Origin: an uncultured Collinsella sp.
GTDB taxonomy: Bacteria; Actinomycetota; Coriobacteriia; Coriobacteriales; Coriobacteriaceae
Length of the DNA: 6,638 bases
NCBI GenBank assembly: GCA_902470365.1
Contig: CABRFZ010000051.1
Span: 1 to 6,638, forward strand
Direction of reading: 5' to 3'
Below the pieces are notes generated by a model that did not search any database, was not told where the DNA came from, and worked only from the letters and a program-made list of their open reading frames with translations. Numbering within the stretch: the stretch's first letter is position 1; each line of letters starts with the position of its first letter. A program made the translations under genes and the position numbers. Positions 6,199 to 6,638 of this stretch are shown here, piece by piece.

Positions 6199-6489
6199 TT
6201 AAGCGGCGACGGCCTCATAGACCGTAGCGCCCGAGAAGCTGTCATGCAGGCTCTTGCCGGCAATCCACGGCAGCTCGACGACCTCGCAGACCGTGTTGAC
6301 CAGCTCGGAGCAGTCAGTAAAGTGGCCCTTGTCGTTGAGGGCCTCGCAATCCTGAACACGCCAATAGCCATCGGTGTGCGTGATGTAGTACTCGTGATCG
6401 TTGATCGACACGAAAGCGCGCGTCTTGGAACGCAGCAGCTTCAGAAATCCTTCGAAATCGGTCTCGACGACATCTCCAGCCTGGAACAT
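6199..6489 (-). CDS. Small soluble protein of unknown function, 96 residues
   Basis: I do not recognise this family. The start is well defined: ATG 6489 follows a perfect AGGAGG (6497-6502) by 7 bases, and an intrinsic terminator closes the unit. An in-frame ATG 12 codons upstream (6525) would add a Gly-rich stretch that is simply the translated ribosome site, so it is rejected. The protein has no signal peptide or membrane segment and is mildly acidic. Residues 5-20 look helical (DVVETDFEGFLKLLRS). Residues 24-46 look like beta strands and turns (RAFVSI, EYYIT, GYWRV). Residues 60-73 (DCSELVNTVCEVVE) look helical. Three Cys (48, 60, 68) lie within 21 residues; with no CxxC pair, a metal site is not evident. 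It appears monocistronic and nothing in the context gives its role. Confidence 0.8.
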   Translation of the reverse strand: MFQAGDVVETDFEGFLKLLRSKTRAFVSINDHEYYITHTDGYWRVQDCEALNDKGHFTDCSELVNTVCEVVELPWIAGKSLHDSFSGATVYEAVAA

Positions 6490-6524
6490 GATGTTACCTC
6501 CTGGCCCGGCGCCACCACGGCGCA

Positions 6525-6553
6525 TTGATAAACGTTGGTACTCCTTTAGTAAA
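6525..6553 (-). promoter_or_regulatory. Weak candidate promoter of the small-protein gene
   Basis: On the minus strand TTTACT (6548-6553) and TATCAA (6525-6530), each 4 of 6 to consensus, are separated by 17 bp. Transcription would begin near 6518, about 30 bases before the ATG. The upstream region is AT-rich and other arrangements are possible, so this is only the best guess. Confidence 0.3.
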
Positions 6554-6638
6554 ACCTTTATCAGAGGTTATGCGTTCGTCATTTAGGCAAGTGGTAAAAA
6601 ACCGCAGGGTAGACGGGATAAAACGTTTAACCATCCCA
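6554..6638. other. Right-edge AT-rich intergenic stretch
   Basis: No gene is seen. GGGAT (6615-6619) and ATCCC (6633-6637) are inverted arms around a segment containing the palindrome AAACGTTT (6621-6628). The element GATAAAACGTT (6618-6627 region) is nearly repeated as GATAAACGTT at 6527-6536, about 90 bp away. These may be regulatory sites or the end of a neighbouring unit cut by the window edge. Confidence 0.3.

Noticed and set aside
6490..6525. Upstream ATG adding 12 residues to the small protein
   Set aside because: The added Gly-rich residues are the translated ribosome site, and the nearest upstream AGGAG-like sequence is about 15 bases away.
1..6638. Novel defence, mobile or RNA-guided system
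   Set aside because: No nuclease, reverse transcriptase, toxin-antitoxin, integrase, CRISPR repeat or structured RNA signature was seen; the gene content is housekeeping plus a drug-exporter operon.

Overview
The window looks like ordinary chromosome from a GC-rich, Gram-positive-type bacterium. The GC content is high, Shine-Dalgarno sites are strong (AGGAGG, AAGGGAGGTGA), and the serine acetyltransferase carries the Glu-Ile-His-Pro form common in Gram-positives. A two-gene exporter with one degenerate ATP site also points this way. The overall character resembles gut Coriobacteriia such as Collinsella, but that placement is an impression, not a proof.

Layout from left to right. Positions 1-99 show no gene. 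A DedA-family membrane protein (100-747, minus) is transcribed leftwards, divergently from a serine O-acetyltransferase gene, cysE/epsC type (972-1676, plus). They share an intergenic region of about 225 bp with a candidate promoter for each; a 13-bp palindrome overlaps the cysE -10 element. Next come a GC-rich bidirectional terminator (1713-1754) and a second hairpin (1759-1786), separating cysE from the convergent operon that fills the middle of the window.

That operon reads right to left: a MarR-family repressor (5517-6017), ABC exporter half-transporter A (3793-5529) and half-transporter B (1788-3791). The genes are tightly packed: MarR and A overlap by 13 bp, and A and B are separated by 1 bp, with B's ribosome site inside the last codons of A. 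The ATPase motifs are complementary. A has lost the catalytic Glu (Asp instead) and the switch His (Gln instead) but keeps SGGQ; B keeps Glu and His but has SQGQ. This is the pattern of an obligate heterodimeric exporter. The operon promoter has a 17-bp spacer filled by a palindrome, a related site lies just downstream of the predicted start, and a third, unrelated palindrome lies upstream. The three centres are spaced exactly 35 bp apart. This suggests that MarR represses its own operon and that an exporter substrate or related compound relieves repression.

Further right is a strong terminator (6137-6172) for a separate minus-strand gene encoding a 96-residue soluble protein that I do not recognise (6199-6489). 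Its upstream region runs to the window edge. I found no tRNA, rRNA, CRISPR array, insertion sequence or phage gene. The most interesting parts are the operator layout of the MarR/ABC operon, the charged N-terminal extension of transporter B, the coiled-coil tail of the acetyltransferase, and the unrecognised small protein.
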